Shown here piece by piece: positions 9,007-17,258 of a stretch of 64,000 nt of DNA. The notes below the pieces were generated by a model, which was given only the letters and a program-made list of their open reading frames with translations, did not search any database and was not told where the DNA came from. The stretch lies in contig OMXX01000009.1 in assembly GCA_900315105.1 (NCBI GenBank), positions 19,706 through 83,705 of the forward strand. Reading direction: 5' to 3'. Position numbers and translations under genes: made by a program. This stretch comes from an uncultured Prevotellaceae bacterium (GTDB taxonomy: Bacteria > Bacteroidota > Bacteroidia > Bacteroidales > Bacteroidaceae). Each line of letters starts with the position of its first letter. Within the stretch, counting starts at the first letter, position 1.

Positions 9007-9038
9007 CAAAAGTACAACTTTTTCGGCACTCTACCAAA
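9007..9038 (-). promoter_or_regulatory. Promoter of leuB
   Basis: TTTG (9038-9035), a 20-nt spacer and TACTTTTG (9014-9007) on the minus strand, 46 nt before the leuB start. No leader peptide or terminator is visible in between, so leuB escapes the attenuation seen for leuA. Confidence 0.75.
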
Positions 9039-9127
9039 TTATTTCAGGCAATTATCCTCCTATTTGTTTTTTTTATAAAGTATTAGGAATAGTAATCACT
9101 TATATGACATTATTTTTATCCTCATTA

Positions 9128-10303
9128 TTACTTTATGAACGGGAACACCTCTGCCAACTTCTGCTTGAAACCATCTCCATAACCAGAACATTGATCTATG
9201 ATGTTACCTTCCGGAGAGACAAAGAAGAAATGAGGAATACCAAGTACACCATATCTTGCCTTTATTTCCGCAGCCTGTTTTTTGTCATTCCACTCATGCC
9301 ATGTAACCTTATCATCAATACTTTCCATCCAATGCTTAGTAGCGTCAATCGAAACTGTAATTATCTCCAACTTGTCTGAATACTTGCTATAAATCTCATT
9401 GAGCAAAGGCTTGGCAGCCTCACAAGGGGGACATCCTTTACCACTAAACTCCAGCAACACATATTTGCCAGCAAACTCATTTAAATGATGTTCGTTACCC
9501 TTGCGGTCGTAGAGTGTGAAATCAGCGATTTTACCGCCCTTTGCAATTGCGTTAGGGTAAAACATAGACCTAACTTGTATAGCATCAGGTTCACTCTGAT
9601 ACTCAACTGGTATTTTGGTATACAAGCCATGTGCCTTTTCCACAACCGCCTTATTATCAACCCCTTTTACCACAAAAGCGATTTCAGTAAGTTCTTCCAG
9701 AAAAACAGGAGTATATGGTCTGTCTGCCAGGAAATCTATATATTCCTCAACGTGCGCCGCCTTTATGGAATCACGCTCTTTCGATAAGGCTCTTCCCTTA
9801 TTCCCAACCTCCCTTTTCTTTTCCTGTGAAATATCAGGATCATCCATTATAGGATACAAACTATATATTTCCTTTTGTGCTTCCAAAGCCCTCGGCATTT
9901 TTTCACGTTGGAATGCAATTATAGCATTAGCCTCCTTTTGGCACAACGAATTATTCTCTATATGCCAATCCACAGCAGCATTTCCTTTTCCTGTAATAGT
10001 TGTATGCTTTCCTGGATCTACCCAAAAGAATTGAAAATCCATTTGATCCATAGAAGTATGAATAAGGAGTTTCTGATTTTCTGTCAACGGCATTACAGCA
10101 AGACGAAAGTGCCCGTTCTTCACCTTTGTACTATCTACCAGAGGACTCATACGCCCTTCATGTCTATACAACAAAACATTAACACCATCTGCAACATCAC
10201 TAACACGTCCTTCAATGATGCAGGAATCCAAAGACACGGTTTGCTGCGCCCAACTACCGATGGCACAACATCCTAACACAAAGGCAAGAATTGATTTTCT
10301 CAT
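9128..10303 (-). CDS. TlpA/ResA-like thiol-disulfide protein with DUF4369-type N-domain
   Basis: 391 residues. Signal peptide (MRKSILAFVLGCCAIGSWAQ), a beta-rich DUF4369-like domain (about 25-130: GRVSDVADGVNVLLYR), a helical middle, and a C-terminal thioredoxin fold (about 262-391) with active site GKGCPPCEAAKP and the cis-Pro region LGIPHFFFV. Such periplasmic proteins in Bacteroidetes reduce or isomerise disulfides, or act as peroxiredoxin-like reductases. It is monocistronic with a perfect promoter upstream. The Cys-Pro-Pro-Cys pair is intact. The substrate is unknown. Confidence 0.85.
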   Translation of the reverse strand: MRKSILAFVLGCCAIGSWAQQTVSLDSCIIEGRVSDVADGVNVLLYRHEGRMSPLVDSTKVKNGHFRLAVMPLTENQKLLIHTSMDQMDFQFFWVDPGKHTTITGKGNAAVDWHIENNSLCQKEANAIIAFQREKMPRALEAQKEIYSLYPIMDDPDISQEKKREVGNKGRALSKERDSIKAAHVEEYIDFLADRPYTPVFLEELTEIAFVVKGVDNKAVVEKAHGLYTKIPVEYQSEPDAIQVRSMFYPNAIAKGGKIADFTLYDRKGNEHHLNEFAGKYVLLEFSGKGCPPCEAAKPLLNEIYSKYSDKLEIITVSIDATKHWMESIDDKVTWHEWNDKKQAAEIKARYGVLGIPHFFFVSPEGNIIDQCSGYGDGFKQKLAEVFPFIK

Positions 10304-10334
10304 AGATTTTACGTTATTGATTAATAATCATATG

Positions 10335-10366
10335 CAAAGATACATATTTTTCAGCACATAACCAAA
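10335..10366 (-). promoter_or_regulatory. Promoter of the thioredoxin-fold gene
   Basis: TTTG (10366-10363), a 20-nt spacer and TATCTTTG (10342-10335) on the minus strand, 31 nt before the start codon. Confidence 0.75.
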
Positions 10367-10469
10367 TTATTTTGTTTGTTTCACGCAGTCAAAGGAGTTA
10401 CTTTTATCTGCCAGTATGTTAATTCAATAATTATTTCTGGAAACACGATAGAATATGCGGATTTTTTTG

Positions 10470-10477
10470 TAACTTTG
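10470..10477 (+). promoter_or_regulatory. -7 element of the queD-queE operon
   Basis: TAACTTTG at 10470-10477. No good -33 TTTG is seen 20 nt upstream, so this is a weaker match than the others. The 7-nt repeat array follows directly in the 5' UTR. Confidence 0.5.
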
Positions 10478-10488
10478 CATCCCAAATA

Positions 10489-10565
10489 GGTGACAGGTGT
10501 TGGGTGATGGGTGTTGGCGTATAGTACAAACCACCACCACCCAACACCTAACAACCATCAACCAG
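10489..10565 (+). repeat. 7-nt register array in the queD 5' UTR
   Basis: Eleven consecutive 7-nt units in one register. Left arm units are GGTGTTG, GGTGATG, GGTGTTG; right arm units are CACCCAA, CACCTAA, CAACCAT. The arms are mutually complementary around a short loop, so the UTR can fold as a hairpin. The same words recur at 35000-35035 and inside queE and the GH43 gene. Confidence 0.75.
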
Positions 10566-10604
10566 AGAAATAGGTCTAAGAAAACCCTATCTAAAAAACT
10601 TAGA

Positions 10605-10934
10605 ATGTATTACATAGAAAAAACGCTTGAGATTTCAGCAGCACACTATCTGAATCTCAGTTACCGCAGCAAGTGTGAGAACCTACACGGCCACAACTGG
10701 AAGATTGTTGTATTCTGCAAGTCAGAAACCCTCGACGCAGACGGAATGGTCGTGGATTTCACCCATATCAAAAAGATTGTAAAAGGACAACTGGATCACA
10801 AATGTCTTAATGACGTACTCGACTGCAATCCTACGGCGGAGAATATTGCACGCTGGATTGCGGACAGGATTCCTTTCTGCTATCGCGTAAGTGTGCAGGA
10901 AAGCGAGGGAAACAAAGCCATATACGAGAAGTAA
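10605..10934 (+). CDS. queD: 6-carboxy-5,6,7,8-tetrahydropterin synthase
   Basis: 109 residues from the ATG at 10605; a longer in-frame ORF starts at 10497 but its extra 36 residues are encoded by the repeat array and are not conserved family sequence. QueD converts 7,8-dihydroneopterin triphosphate to 6-carboxytetrahydropterin, the second step to 7-deazaguanines (queuosine, archaeosine-like DNA modifications). Zinc ligands are H14 (SAAHYL), H28 and H30 (LHGHNW); catalytic C24 and the QLDHKCLN segment are present. queE follows after 4 nt. Confidence 0.93.
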   Translation: MYYIEKTLEISAAHYLNLSYRSKCENLHGHNWKIVVFCKSETLDADGMVVDFTHIKKIVKGQLDHKCLNDVLDCNPTAENIARWIADRIPFCYRVSVQESEGNKAIYEK

Positions 10935-10938
10935 GGAT

Positions 10939-11550
10939 ATGAGAGTAAACGAGATATTCTACTCCATTCAAGGAGAGGGACACTACACGGGTACGCCAGC
11001 CGTATTCGTGCGCTTTGCCGGATGCAACCTCAACTGCTGGTTCTGCGACACAGAGTTTCACTCTTTTACCGAGATGAGCGAGGATGAGATTGTAGCTGAA
11101 GCAAGCCAATACCCTTCACGATATATGGTTATAACAGGTGGTGAACCAACCTTGCAGCTCACAGCATCGCTCACCTCCAAGCTCCATGCCACAGGCTTCT
11201 ACATCATGCTTGAAACCAACGGTACACAGCCATTGCCCGAAGGCTGCATCGTGGATTGGATTACATGCTCTCCCAAATGCCCATCGCCTAACACCCATCA
11301 CCCATCACCCAACACCCATCACCCAATTCGCATACAGCGTATCGACGAACTCAAGGTGGTCTATGAGGGGACAGAGCAGGACATGAGCCAGTATGATGTC
11401 ATCCAAGCCAAGGAATATCGTCTGCAACCATGCTGTACGGGCGACCGCCAAAAAGATACTTTCATCACCAACCAGACTATCGACTACATCCTCACTCATC
11501 CGAAATGGCGTCTCTCGCTACAGATGCACAAGATTCTGGGGGTGAGGTAG
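10939..11550 (+). CDS. queE: 7-carboxy-7-deazaguanine synthase (radical SAM)
   Basis: 203 residues from the ATG at 10939, 4 nt after queD. QueE is a radical-SAM enzyme that converts 6-carboxytetrahydropterin to 7-carboxy-7-deazaguanine. The N-terminal substrate loop YSIQGEG, the cluster motif CNLNCWFC (C29, C33, C36; CX3CX2C) and TGGEPTLQ (about 66-73) are intact. Between SPK (111-113) and the conserved RIQRIDELKVV segment lies a low-complexity insert, PSPNTHH repeated twice plus Pro (about 115-129). It is encoded by six 7-nt repeat units and is not a QueE family feature, yet the frame stays open, so the enzyme is probably still made. Confidence 0.93.
   Translation: MRVNEIFYSIQGEGHYTGTPAVFVRFAGCNLNCWFCDTEFHSFTEMSEDEIVAEASQYPSRYMVITGGEPTLQLTASLTSKLHATGFYIMLETNGTQPLPEGCIVDWITCSPKCPSPNTHHPSPNTHHPIRIQRIDELKVVYEGTEQDMSQYDVIQAKEYRLQPCCTGDRQKDTFITNQTIDYILTHPKWRLSLQMHKILGVR
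11285..11326 (+). repeat. 7-nt register array inside queE
   Basis: Six consecutive 7-nt units (CGCCTAA, CACCCAT, CACCCAT, CACCCAA, CACCCAT, CACCCAA) total 42 nt, a multiple of three, and so keep the reading frame; three units make the 7-residue protein period PSPNTHH. Confidence 0.85.
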
Positions 11551-11806
11551 GCTGAGGATTTGAGTTTCCTTGATAAGGAAACGGCGTAAGCAAAGGTTAT
11601 ATCCCTTGATTTTTCAAGTGTAATTTTGTAGTTTTCGCCCTATTTTTCTATGCAAAATGCTCTGTATCTCTGTGGCATATTGTTGCGGTATGCCACATGA
11701 AGCCAGACGCTTTGAGGCATAACGGAGGATTATCGTCTTCGGGAGCAAAGGTACTACATTTTCCGCACATATCCAATAGTTGTCAAGAAAAAGCTGTACC
11801 TTTGCT

Positions 11807-12706
11807 CTACTTATCACTCAAAACCGACTTGATGACATCGTTATTGGCACGCGATACCGGCAACTGCTTCTCAACACCGAACAACTGCAACTGATAGCCA
11901 GGATTACGAGCCGTCATAGATACCACGAAATTGATATTGACAAGAAAAGCCCTGTGACATTGTACGATATAGCAGAACTCAGAAAGTGTTTCCTTTATCT
12001 GCTTCAACGTGATGCGAAGAGTTATGTGCCTGGTCTCATTCTCCGAGATATAGCATATATCAGCATAGTTCGCCATTGACTCCACATAGAGAATACTTGA
12101 AGGGGCTACCTCCAGTCGGGCACCCTGTCCCTGACCTTCAATCACCACCGTTATCGGCTTCTCCTCAACCTCTTCATGTTTGTCTTCTCTTTGGTAAAGT
12201 TCCTCCTGACGCTTCTCCAAGAGGTTATTGATAGCCTTCACATCGTCAAGCTCACGACGAAGCTGGTCGTTCCTGAATTCATAGAAAGCCCACAAGAACA
12301 TAAACACAGTCACAATCCCGACATTCACACACATAAGCCACACGTTATATAGTGTGAAATGCCCGTCTTCATAGAAGAACATATCCCATCGTCTTTGACA
12401 AAACCAACCATCGTACATAAGCAGCAAAAGCGCTAGAATTGGAGTATTAACAATATAGGCAACCGACTCGCGAACAAGGAAGTACTTTAGAGAACCGTTA
12501 CGCTTTTCATAATCTCCAAGAGCAGCCTTTGTCAGCAGCAAGGAAAACAAGACGGCAAGGAAAGATATCAAGGAGCATATAAGAATATACCCCATACGAC
12601 CTTCATTTAGCCTGCCTATGCCGAAAGGTTGTACGAGTGCCAGAAAGACCAACACCCCGATACCACACTTGAAAGCACGCTTGAGTATATATATGTAATC
12701 GTTCAT
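11807..12706 (-). CDS. Membrane-anchored LytTR-family transcription regulator
   Basis: 299 residues. Four predicted membrane helices (about 13-30, 40-62, 78-98 and 120-142), a charged coiled-coil linker (about 145-178, with LRRELDDVKAINNLLEKRQ), and a C-terminal LytTR domain (about 195-299) with APSSILYVESMANYADI and YIVQCHRAFLVNINF. It has no receiver or kinase domain. It resembles the protein at 5974-6798 but has the longer coiled coil. It appears monocistronic and may control itself through the paired TTCGTC repeats at 12813-12839. Confidence 0.85.
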   Translation of the reverse strand: MNDYIYILKRAFKCGIGVLVFLALVQPFGIGRLNEGRMGYILICSLISFLAVLFSLLLTKAALGDYEKRNGSLKYFLVRESVAYIVNTPILALLLLMYDGWFCQRRWDMFFYEDGHFTLYNVWLMCVNVGIVTVFMFLWAFYEFRNDQLRRELDDVKAINNLLEKRQEELYQREDKHEEVEEKPITVVIEGQGQGARLEVAPSSILYVESMANYADICYISENETRHITLRITLKQIKETLSEFCYIVQCHRAFLVNINFVVSMTARNPGYQLQLFGVEKQLPVSRANNDVIKSVLSDK

Positions 12707-12714
12707 TTTGGAAA

Positions 12715-12749
12715 ACTCTAAACTCTAAACACTAAACCCTAAACTCTAA
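12715..12749 (+). repeat. 7-nt register array (ACTCTAA words)
   Basis: Five units in register (ACTCTAA, ACTCTAA, ACACTAA, ACCCTAA, ACTCTAA) lie directly upstream of the LytTR start codon, so on the minus strand they form most of its 5' UTR. Confidence 0.7.
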
Positions 12750-12766
12750 ACTTTTTTATGCAGCTG

Positions 12767-12797
12767 CAAAGGTACTTATTTTTTGTCAATCAAACAA
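12767..12797 (-). promoter_or_regulatory. Promoter of the second LytTR gene
   Basis: TTG (12797-12795), a 20-nt spacer and TACCTTTG (12774-12767) on the minus strand. Confidence 0.7.
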
Positions 12798-12812
12798 CAT
12801 TTTCACATACCA

Positions 12813-12839
12813 TTCGTCACAAAAAACATGCATTTCGTC
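12813..12839 (+). promoter_or_regulatory. Candidate LytTR direct-repeat operator
   Basis: TTCGTC cores at 12813-12818 and 12834-12839, 21 nt apart and in direct orientation, just upstream of the -33 element of the LytTR gene and also upstream of the divergent promoter at 12889-12919. It is similar in core and spacing to the pair at 5945-5970. Confidence 0.4.
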
Positions 12840-12888
12840 CCATCCACAAGCTATAAGTCCCCAATAACGTACCGTTTATCCCCAACTA

Positions 12889-12919
12889 TTGTTCTGTTCA
12901 CAAACATCATATAACTTTG
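12889..12919 (+). promoter_or_regulatory. Promoter of the small ORF at 12969
   Basis: TTG (12889-12891), a 20-nt spacer and TAACTTTG (12912-12919), 49 nt before the start codon. Confidence 0.65.
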
Positions 12920-12968
12920 CAGCAAAAATAACAGAATTTCGATTTTCAAACTTTTACTTTTCTATAAT

Positions 12969-13187
12969 ATGGATACAACAATCTTAGCGGTAGCGATAGC
13001 TTTAACAATAAGTCATATCGTTTACACAGAGTACGTAAATTCTGATGACCAACTCGCAGAATACCAAACATTCTATGAAGCGCAAGCCTCCATAACTGCC
13101 AAGAACACATTGAAAGACGGCACCTTCATCAACGAATACACAGGAAAAGACAAAACATCCCTCAGCGAAATCATTTTCTCTGAATAA
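12969..13187 (+). CDS. Small protein of unknown function (72 aa)
   Basis: I do not recognise this protein. It begins with a hydrophobic segment (TTILAVAIALTISHIVY, about residues 3-19) that could be a membrane anchor or signal, followed by a polar, acidic and Thr-rich tail ending SLSEIIFSE. A good promoter precedes it and no other gene is in that gap, which is the main reason to call it. It is divergent from the LytTR gene, with the TTCGTC pair between them, so it may be the LytTR target (inference). It could also be a random ORF downstream of an unrelated promoter. Confidence 0.45.
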   Translation: MDTTILAVAIALTISHIVYTEYVNSDDQLAEYQTFYEAQASITAKNTLKDGTFINEYTGKDKTSLSEIIFSE

Positions 13188-13230
13188 TATATCCATTCTC
13201 ACCTCTCTCCTGTTATATCATATTACTTAG

Positions 13231-13358
13231 TTCGTTGTCCGTTCATCCTTCGTTCATCCTTCGCCCTACCTTCGCTATGCCTTCGCTCTACCTTCGCTCA
13301 TCCTATAGTTCTTTTTCGGTTTCAGAGCGAAGGCATAGCGTTGTCATAGCGAAGGCAT
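13231..13358 (+). repeat. 11-nt register hairpin array (CCTTCG words)
   Basis: Left arm: six units of 11 nt in register from 13231 to 13296 (TTCATCCTTCG twice, CCCTACCTTCG, CTATGCCTTCG, CTCTACCTTCG). Right arm: three units from 13326 to 13358 (AGCGAAGGCAT, AGCGTTGTCAT, AGCGAAGGCAT). The right arm is the complement of the left-arm word, so the block can fold as a hairpin. It fills the spacer upstream of the sigma-factor promoter. Confidence 0.8.
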
Positions 13359-13393
13359 AACGGCAGATAATAGAAGGACAAACGAAACGACTA

Positions 13394-13424
13394 TTGCATA
13401 TATCAGGAATTTTTCATAATTTTG
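13394..13424 (+). promoter_or_regulatory. Promoter of the ECF sigma operon
   Basis: TTG (13394-13396), a 20-nt spacer and TAATTTTG (13417-13424), 92 nt upstream of the sigma gene start. It is a housekeeping-type promoter; no second, ECF-like promoter was recognised. Confidence 0.65.
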
Positions 13425-13515
13425 CAACAAATTACGAAAAAAATCGGGCATAGGGGTATTGGTTTCCCCCTGGTTGTGTGTCTTACATATAAAGACCCAA
13501 CAAATCGAGTTGAAA

Positions 13516-14007
13516 ATGGATTATAACAAACAAGGGTTCGAAAGAATCTACAAAGACAATTACAGGCAGATGTATCGCTTCGCCTTCTCTATTCTTGAGG
13601 ATGCAGAGGAAGCGAGGGATGCGGTAAGTCAGGTCTTTACGCAGATGTGGAACAGTCAACCGGCCATTGCTGACGCATCTGTTACGGGATACCTGCTTGC
13701 CGCCACAAGAAACCAAAGCCTGAACATAATGCGACAGAAGCGCTTGCGTCAGCAAATGGAGCTGGAAGTCGCTATGCAGAAGGCTCAGCAAGAGAACGAA
13801 GAACGTGAGGAACTTATGGAAGAACTCCAGAGAGTTATCAATGATAACCTCACAGAGCAAGACCGACGGGTACTGTCACTTCACTATGATGAAGAAATGA
13901 CCTACGAGGAAACAGCAAAGGCGTTAGGAATAAGTTCATCAGCAGTAAACAAGCATATAACCCGTTCGCTTGGGAAGATACGTTCAATCCTTAAAATTGC
14001 CCGATAA
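13516..14007 (+). CDS. ECF-family RNA polymerase sigma factor
   Basis: 163 residues from the ATG at 13516; the ORF extends upstream to 13459 but those 19 residues precede the conserved FERIYKDNYRQMYRFAF start of region 2. Region 2 (about 10-75, with AEEARDAVSQVFTQMWNS) and region 4 (about 110-163, with YDEEMTYEETAKALGISSSAVNKHITRSLGKIRS) are both present. In Bacteroidetes such sigma factors direct transcription of a TonB receptor under an anti-sigma factor. Here the stop codon overlaps the anti-sigma start by one base (TAATG), so the two are translationally coupled. Confidence 0.92.
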   Translation: MDYNKQGFERIYKDNYRQMYRFAFSILEDAEEARDAVSQVFTQMWNSQPAIADASVTGYLLAATRNQSLNIMRQKRLRQQMELEVAMQKAQQENEEREELMEELQRVINDNLTEQDRRVLSLHYDEEMTYEETAKALGISSSAVNKHITRSLGKIRSILKIAR

Positions 14008-14543
14008 TGAAAACAGAAGATATAGACCGCAAGATAGGAATGCCCGACATAGATATGGAATGGGCAAAATTCGAGAAGGAGGTTATTGATGCTTCCGAGG
14101 AGAAGAGTAAAATGGAGAGTGGAAAGTGGAAAGTAAATAGGAACTGGTCACGAGCAGCCATGTTCATAGGAATCATCATGGGCGTTAGCCTCATCGCCCT
14201 CGCTTCTATCTACTTCTACCCTACTCCAAAGCAGGAAACTGAAACTAAAAAGGATGTTGCAGAACAGATTGCTGCTGTTCAACATACGGAAGAGATTAAG
14301 ACCGACACGCTGACTATTAACCGCGAGGTGTTCAAGTTTGACAATATCGAAATGAAGACCATAGCCAAGAAGGTTGGCGATTACTATGGCAAGCAGATAG
14401 TCTTTGAGAATGAGGAAGCTAAGCACGTGCGCTTATACATTCAGATTGAGAAGACGAAGAGAATAGAGGAAGTTGTGGAGTTTATGAATAACTTCAAAAA
14501 AGTTCATCTGACGATAGAGGGTAATAGTATCCACATAAGATAG
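14007..14543 (+). CDS. Short anti-sigma protein with DUF4974 (FecR C-terminal) domain
   Basis: 178 residues. A cytosolic N-terminus (1-47), one membrane helix (about 48-70: WSRAAMFIGIIMGVSLIALASIYF), a linker, and a C-terminal domain (about 108-178: FDNIEMKTIAKKVGDYYGKQIVF to the end) that reads as DUF4974. This is about half the usual length: the FecR beta domain between helix and DUF4974 is missing. The topology fits a transmembrane anti-sigma factor that receives a signal in the periplasm from the STN domain of the receptor encoded next. It is coupled to the sigma gene by a one-base overlap. Confidence 0.8.
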   Translation: MKTEDIDRKIGMPDIDMEWAKFEKEVIDASEEKSKMESGKWKVNRNWSRAAMFIGIIMGVSLIALASIYFYPTPKQETETKKDVAEQIAAVQHTEEIKTDTLTINREVFKFDNIEMKTIAKKVGDYYGKQIVFENEEAKHVRLYIQIEKTKRIEEVVEFMNNFKKVHLTIEGNSIHIR

Positions 14544-14550
14544 CGGCTTT

Positions 14551-17163
14551 ATGAAAAAGATACTATTATTCATCATTTACCTTGTCATTGGAATTTCAAC
14601 CGTTTCTGCACAAAAGGTGACACTCACATTTGAAGATGTATCACTCTCAGAAGCACTCAAAAGAATTGACAAGGTACAGGATGCCAAGCGCATTCATTTC
14701 ATATATGACGAGCTTGAGGACTTCCGCGTAACCAAGAAAATACGCAACCTGTCGGTTGAGGATGCTGTCCGTTCGGTTTGCGGTTACTACCCTATGAGCA
14801 TAGCCGTACAGGATAGCGATATATTCGTGGAATGCGTACAGAAGGCTTCTATTAGATATGTAGGGCATATCGTTGATACAAAGGGACAGCCTCTCGCCTT
14901 TGCCAACGTTTCGCTTCTCAATCCTACAGATTCCGCCTTCATCACAGGTGGTGTGAGTAACGAGAACGGCTCATTCACGGTACCTTGCGATGCACATACG
15001 GTTCTTGCAAGAATATCGTATATGGGCTTCCGCACGATATACCGCCTATGCACAAAGCCTGAAATAGGAAAAGTGGTGATGAGAGCAGATAGCAAGGTGC
15101 TCGAAGAACTTACGGTTACAGGCGCACGCATTATAAACAAGGTGGATCGTCAGTATATCATCCCAACGGAGAATATGGTGAAGGGAAGTAGCAACGGCTA
15201 TGACCTTCTGCAACGTATGTCGCTAAAAGGTATAATGGTGGATCCTGTCAACCAGACTATCAAGTCAAACAGAGGTGGTGGCGTTCAGGTTCGTGTAAAC
15301 GACATAAAGGCTAACAGTCAGGACATCATGGCTATACGCCCCGATGAGGTTGTTCGTGTTGAGTATGTTGATATGCCGGGAGTACGCTATGGCGACTGGA
15401 CATTGGATGCCGTGATCAACTATGTGGTTAAACGCAGGTATGCCGGATATGTAGGTGGAGTAAGTTCGATGCAGGCCTTTACATCAGGATTCAACAACAC
15501 CAATTCGTATTTCAAGTACAACTACAAGCTTTCAGAGTTCAGTATCAGCCATTACTTCGGTTGGCGAGACTATGACAAGAGATATTCAGAGAGTACAACG
15601 GAATATTTCTTTCCAGACGGAGAGTATTACAAGATAAACTACGATGGAGTGAACAGCCCATTTATGTACACCCACAATATTCTTCAGGCTGCATACAACC
15701 TCGCCCAACCTGAGAAATACACTCTAAATGTCAGGTTCAATTGCGAAACACAAAATAACCCACGACAGGGAATCAATTCAATAGTGAGCGAAGTTGGTAT
15801 GGATAACTTTTTCGACTATCAGAATAGAAGCAGGAAGTACTACACCCCTTCACTCGACATCTACTACTTCGTGAACCTGCCAAAGAAACAGACTCTTGCA
15901 ATAAATGCAGTAGGTACGATTTTCACGACAAAATACGAATACGAGATGCGTGAGTACTTGTTACCCGAAAACTATATTTGCAAGGACAGGAAATCTCCGG
16001 AACTGAGTTCTCTCGACAAAGCAATAGCCGATTACAGCTATTCTACAAACGGAAAGAAGCACTCTCTCATTACCGAGGCTATCTACACGAAGGAAATGGA
16101 GAAGATTAATCTGTCAATAGGTGGTGAATATACCATTGGCTTCACGAATAACAAATACGTGGGCAGTACCAATACCCATGCCTTGATTCACAATAACAAC
16201 GAATATCTGTTTGCTCAGATACAAGGAAACCTTCCATTTGGAAAAAAGGAGAAGACGATAGGTTATCAATTAGGCATAGGTGCCAACCGTTCATCTATTC
16301 ATCAGGGTGACTTCGGCTACGATAACTGGACGATACGTCCGCAACTGACGGTTTCCTTGCCTATCAATAAAAACATGAACCTAAGAATGCAGTCACGCAT
16401 CACTCCAAATGACCCGTCGCTTGGAAACGTGACCGATGTAAGGCAATATTCTAATTCTTTTTTTATTAATTCGGGCAACAAGGAACTGAAGCCGTCATAC
16501 ACATGGCGTAACAATCTGAGCATAAACGGAGATGTGAAGAACGTGGAGTATGCGATAGAAGCTTCATGGTCGAACAATCCGAATGCCCTCATGGGAACGT
16601 ACGCTCCAGAAAAGGAAGCTAACGGAAACTGGGTAATCGTATGCCGTCCTGAGAATCATAAGCGATTCAGCCGAGGCAACATCTACGGCGAAATAACATG
16701 GAAAATAGTCCCCGACAAATGGCATGTGACATCTTGGACATCATACGACCACTACGAAAGTATCGGCAATACATTCCGTCACTTCTACAATACGGCTCAG
16801 GTTGGCATCTACTCTTGGGCTCAATTAGGAAACTTTAGCATGGATGCCTGTTTCTGCACACAACCCCATTATTTCACAGGAGAGATTGCTCAAGGTGGCG
16901 AGAAAAAGGGCGATGTAAACATTTCTTACAAATGGAAGGATTTGAAACTCTCCTTAGGATGTCTGTTGATCGGTTCTCCTATGGGCTTTGACTACAATTA
17001 TAAAATAAACAGCAAATGGTATAATACTGACGCGCATCTATATTACCCCGAAAATGGTAATATGATTCATATATCCGCCTCTTGGAATTTCAGCCACGGA
17101 CGCAAATACAAGGCTGCTGACCGAATACTTAATAACAAGGATAATGATTCGGGAGTAAGGTAA
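14551..17163 (+). CDS. STN-domain TonB-dependent transducer/receptor
   Basis: 870 residues. Signal peptide (MKKILLFIIYLVIGISTVSAQ), an STN domain (about 22-95: FEDVSLSEALKRIDKV and ending in a short beta segment DIFVEC), a CarboxypepD_reg-like domain (about 100-180: YVGHIVDTKGQPLAFANVSLL), a plug (about 190-290, EELTVTGARIINKVDRQYI) and an outer-membrane barrel ending with a Trp-Asn-Phe-Ser strand. The STN domain makes it a signal transducer: ligand binding outside is passed to the anti-sigma protein. It starts 7 nt after the anti-sigma gene, completing a cell-surface signalling operon. The ligand is unknown; the barrel reads as an OMP beta-brl family member rather than SusC. Confidence 0.88.
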   Translation: MKKILLFIIYLVIGISTVSAQKVTLTFEDVSLSEALKRIDKVQDAKRIHFIYDELEDFRVTKKIRNLSVEDAVRSVCGYYPMSIAVQDSDIFVECVQKASIRYVGHIVDTKGQPLAFANVSLLNPTDSAFITGGVSNENGSFTVPCDAHTVLARISYMGFRTIYRLCTKPEIGKVVMRADSKVLEELTVTGARIINKVDRQYIIPTENMVKGSSNGYDLLQRMSLKGIMVDPVNQTIKSNRGGGVQVRVNDIKANSQDIMAIRPDEVVRVEYVDMPGVRYGDWTLDAVINYVVKRRYAGYVGGVSSMQAFTSGFNNTNSYFKYNYKLSEFSISHYFGWRDYDKRYSESTTEYFFPDGEYYKINYDGVNSPFMYTHNILQAAYNLAQPEKYTLNVRFNCETQNNPRQGINSIVSEVGMDNFFDYQNRSRKYYTPSLDIYYFVNLPKKQTLAINAVGTIFTTKYEYEMREYLLPENYICKDRKSPELSSLDKAIADYSYSTNGKKHSLITEAIYTKEMEKINLSIGGEYTIGFTNNKYVGSTNTHALIHNNNEYLFAQIQGNLPFGKKEKTIGYQLGIGANRSSIHQGDFGYDNWTIRPQLTVSLPINKNMNLRMQSRITPNDPSLGNVTDVRQYSNSFFINSGNKELKPSYTWRNNLSINGDVKNVEYAIEASWSNNPNALMGTYAPEKEANGNWVIVCRPENHKRFSRGNIYGEITWKIVPDKWHVTSWTSYDHYESIGNTFRHFYNTAQVGIYSWAQLGNFSMDACFCTQPHYFTGEIAQGGEKKGDVNISYKWKDLKLSLGCLLIGSPMGFDYNYKINSKWYNTDAHLYYPENGNMIHISASWNFSHGRKYKAADRILNNKDNDSGVR

Positions 17164-17226
17164 AGAAGGCATTAGCGTGACTATCGCGTGACCAAAGGAC
17201 ATGTCACAACATAGTCACGTTATATA

Positions 17227-17258
17227 TTTGGATATATCACAAGAATGATATATCTTTG
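17227..17258 (+). promoter_or_regulatory. Promoter of the PNPOx-like gene
   Basis: TTTG (17227-17230), a 20-nt spacer and TATCTTTG (17251-17258). It is followed by a structured leader that is homologous to the leader in front of leuA. Confidence 0.8.

Noticed and set aside
9615..10276. Plus-strand ORFs opposite the thioredoxin-fold gene
   Set aside because: Shadow frames; the minus-strand protein has a signal peptide, CPPC motif and promoter.
10497..10604. N-terminal extension of QueD
   Set aside because: Encoded by the heptamer array; the family starts at the ATG at 10605.
12715..12749. Telomere-like DNA
   Set aside because: Looks like plant/eukaryotic CCCTAAA repeats, but only five degenerate units inside a bacterial 5' UTR; it is one of many heptamer arrays here.
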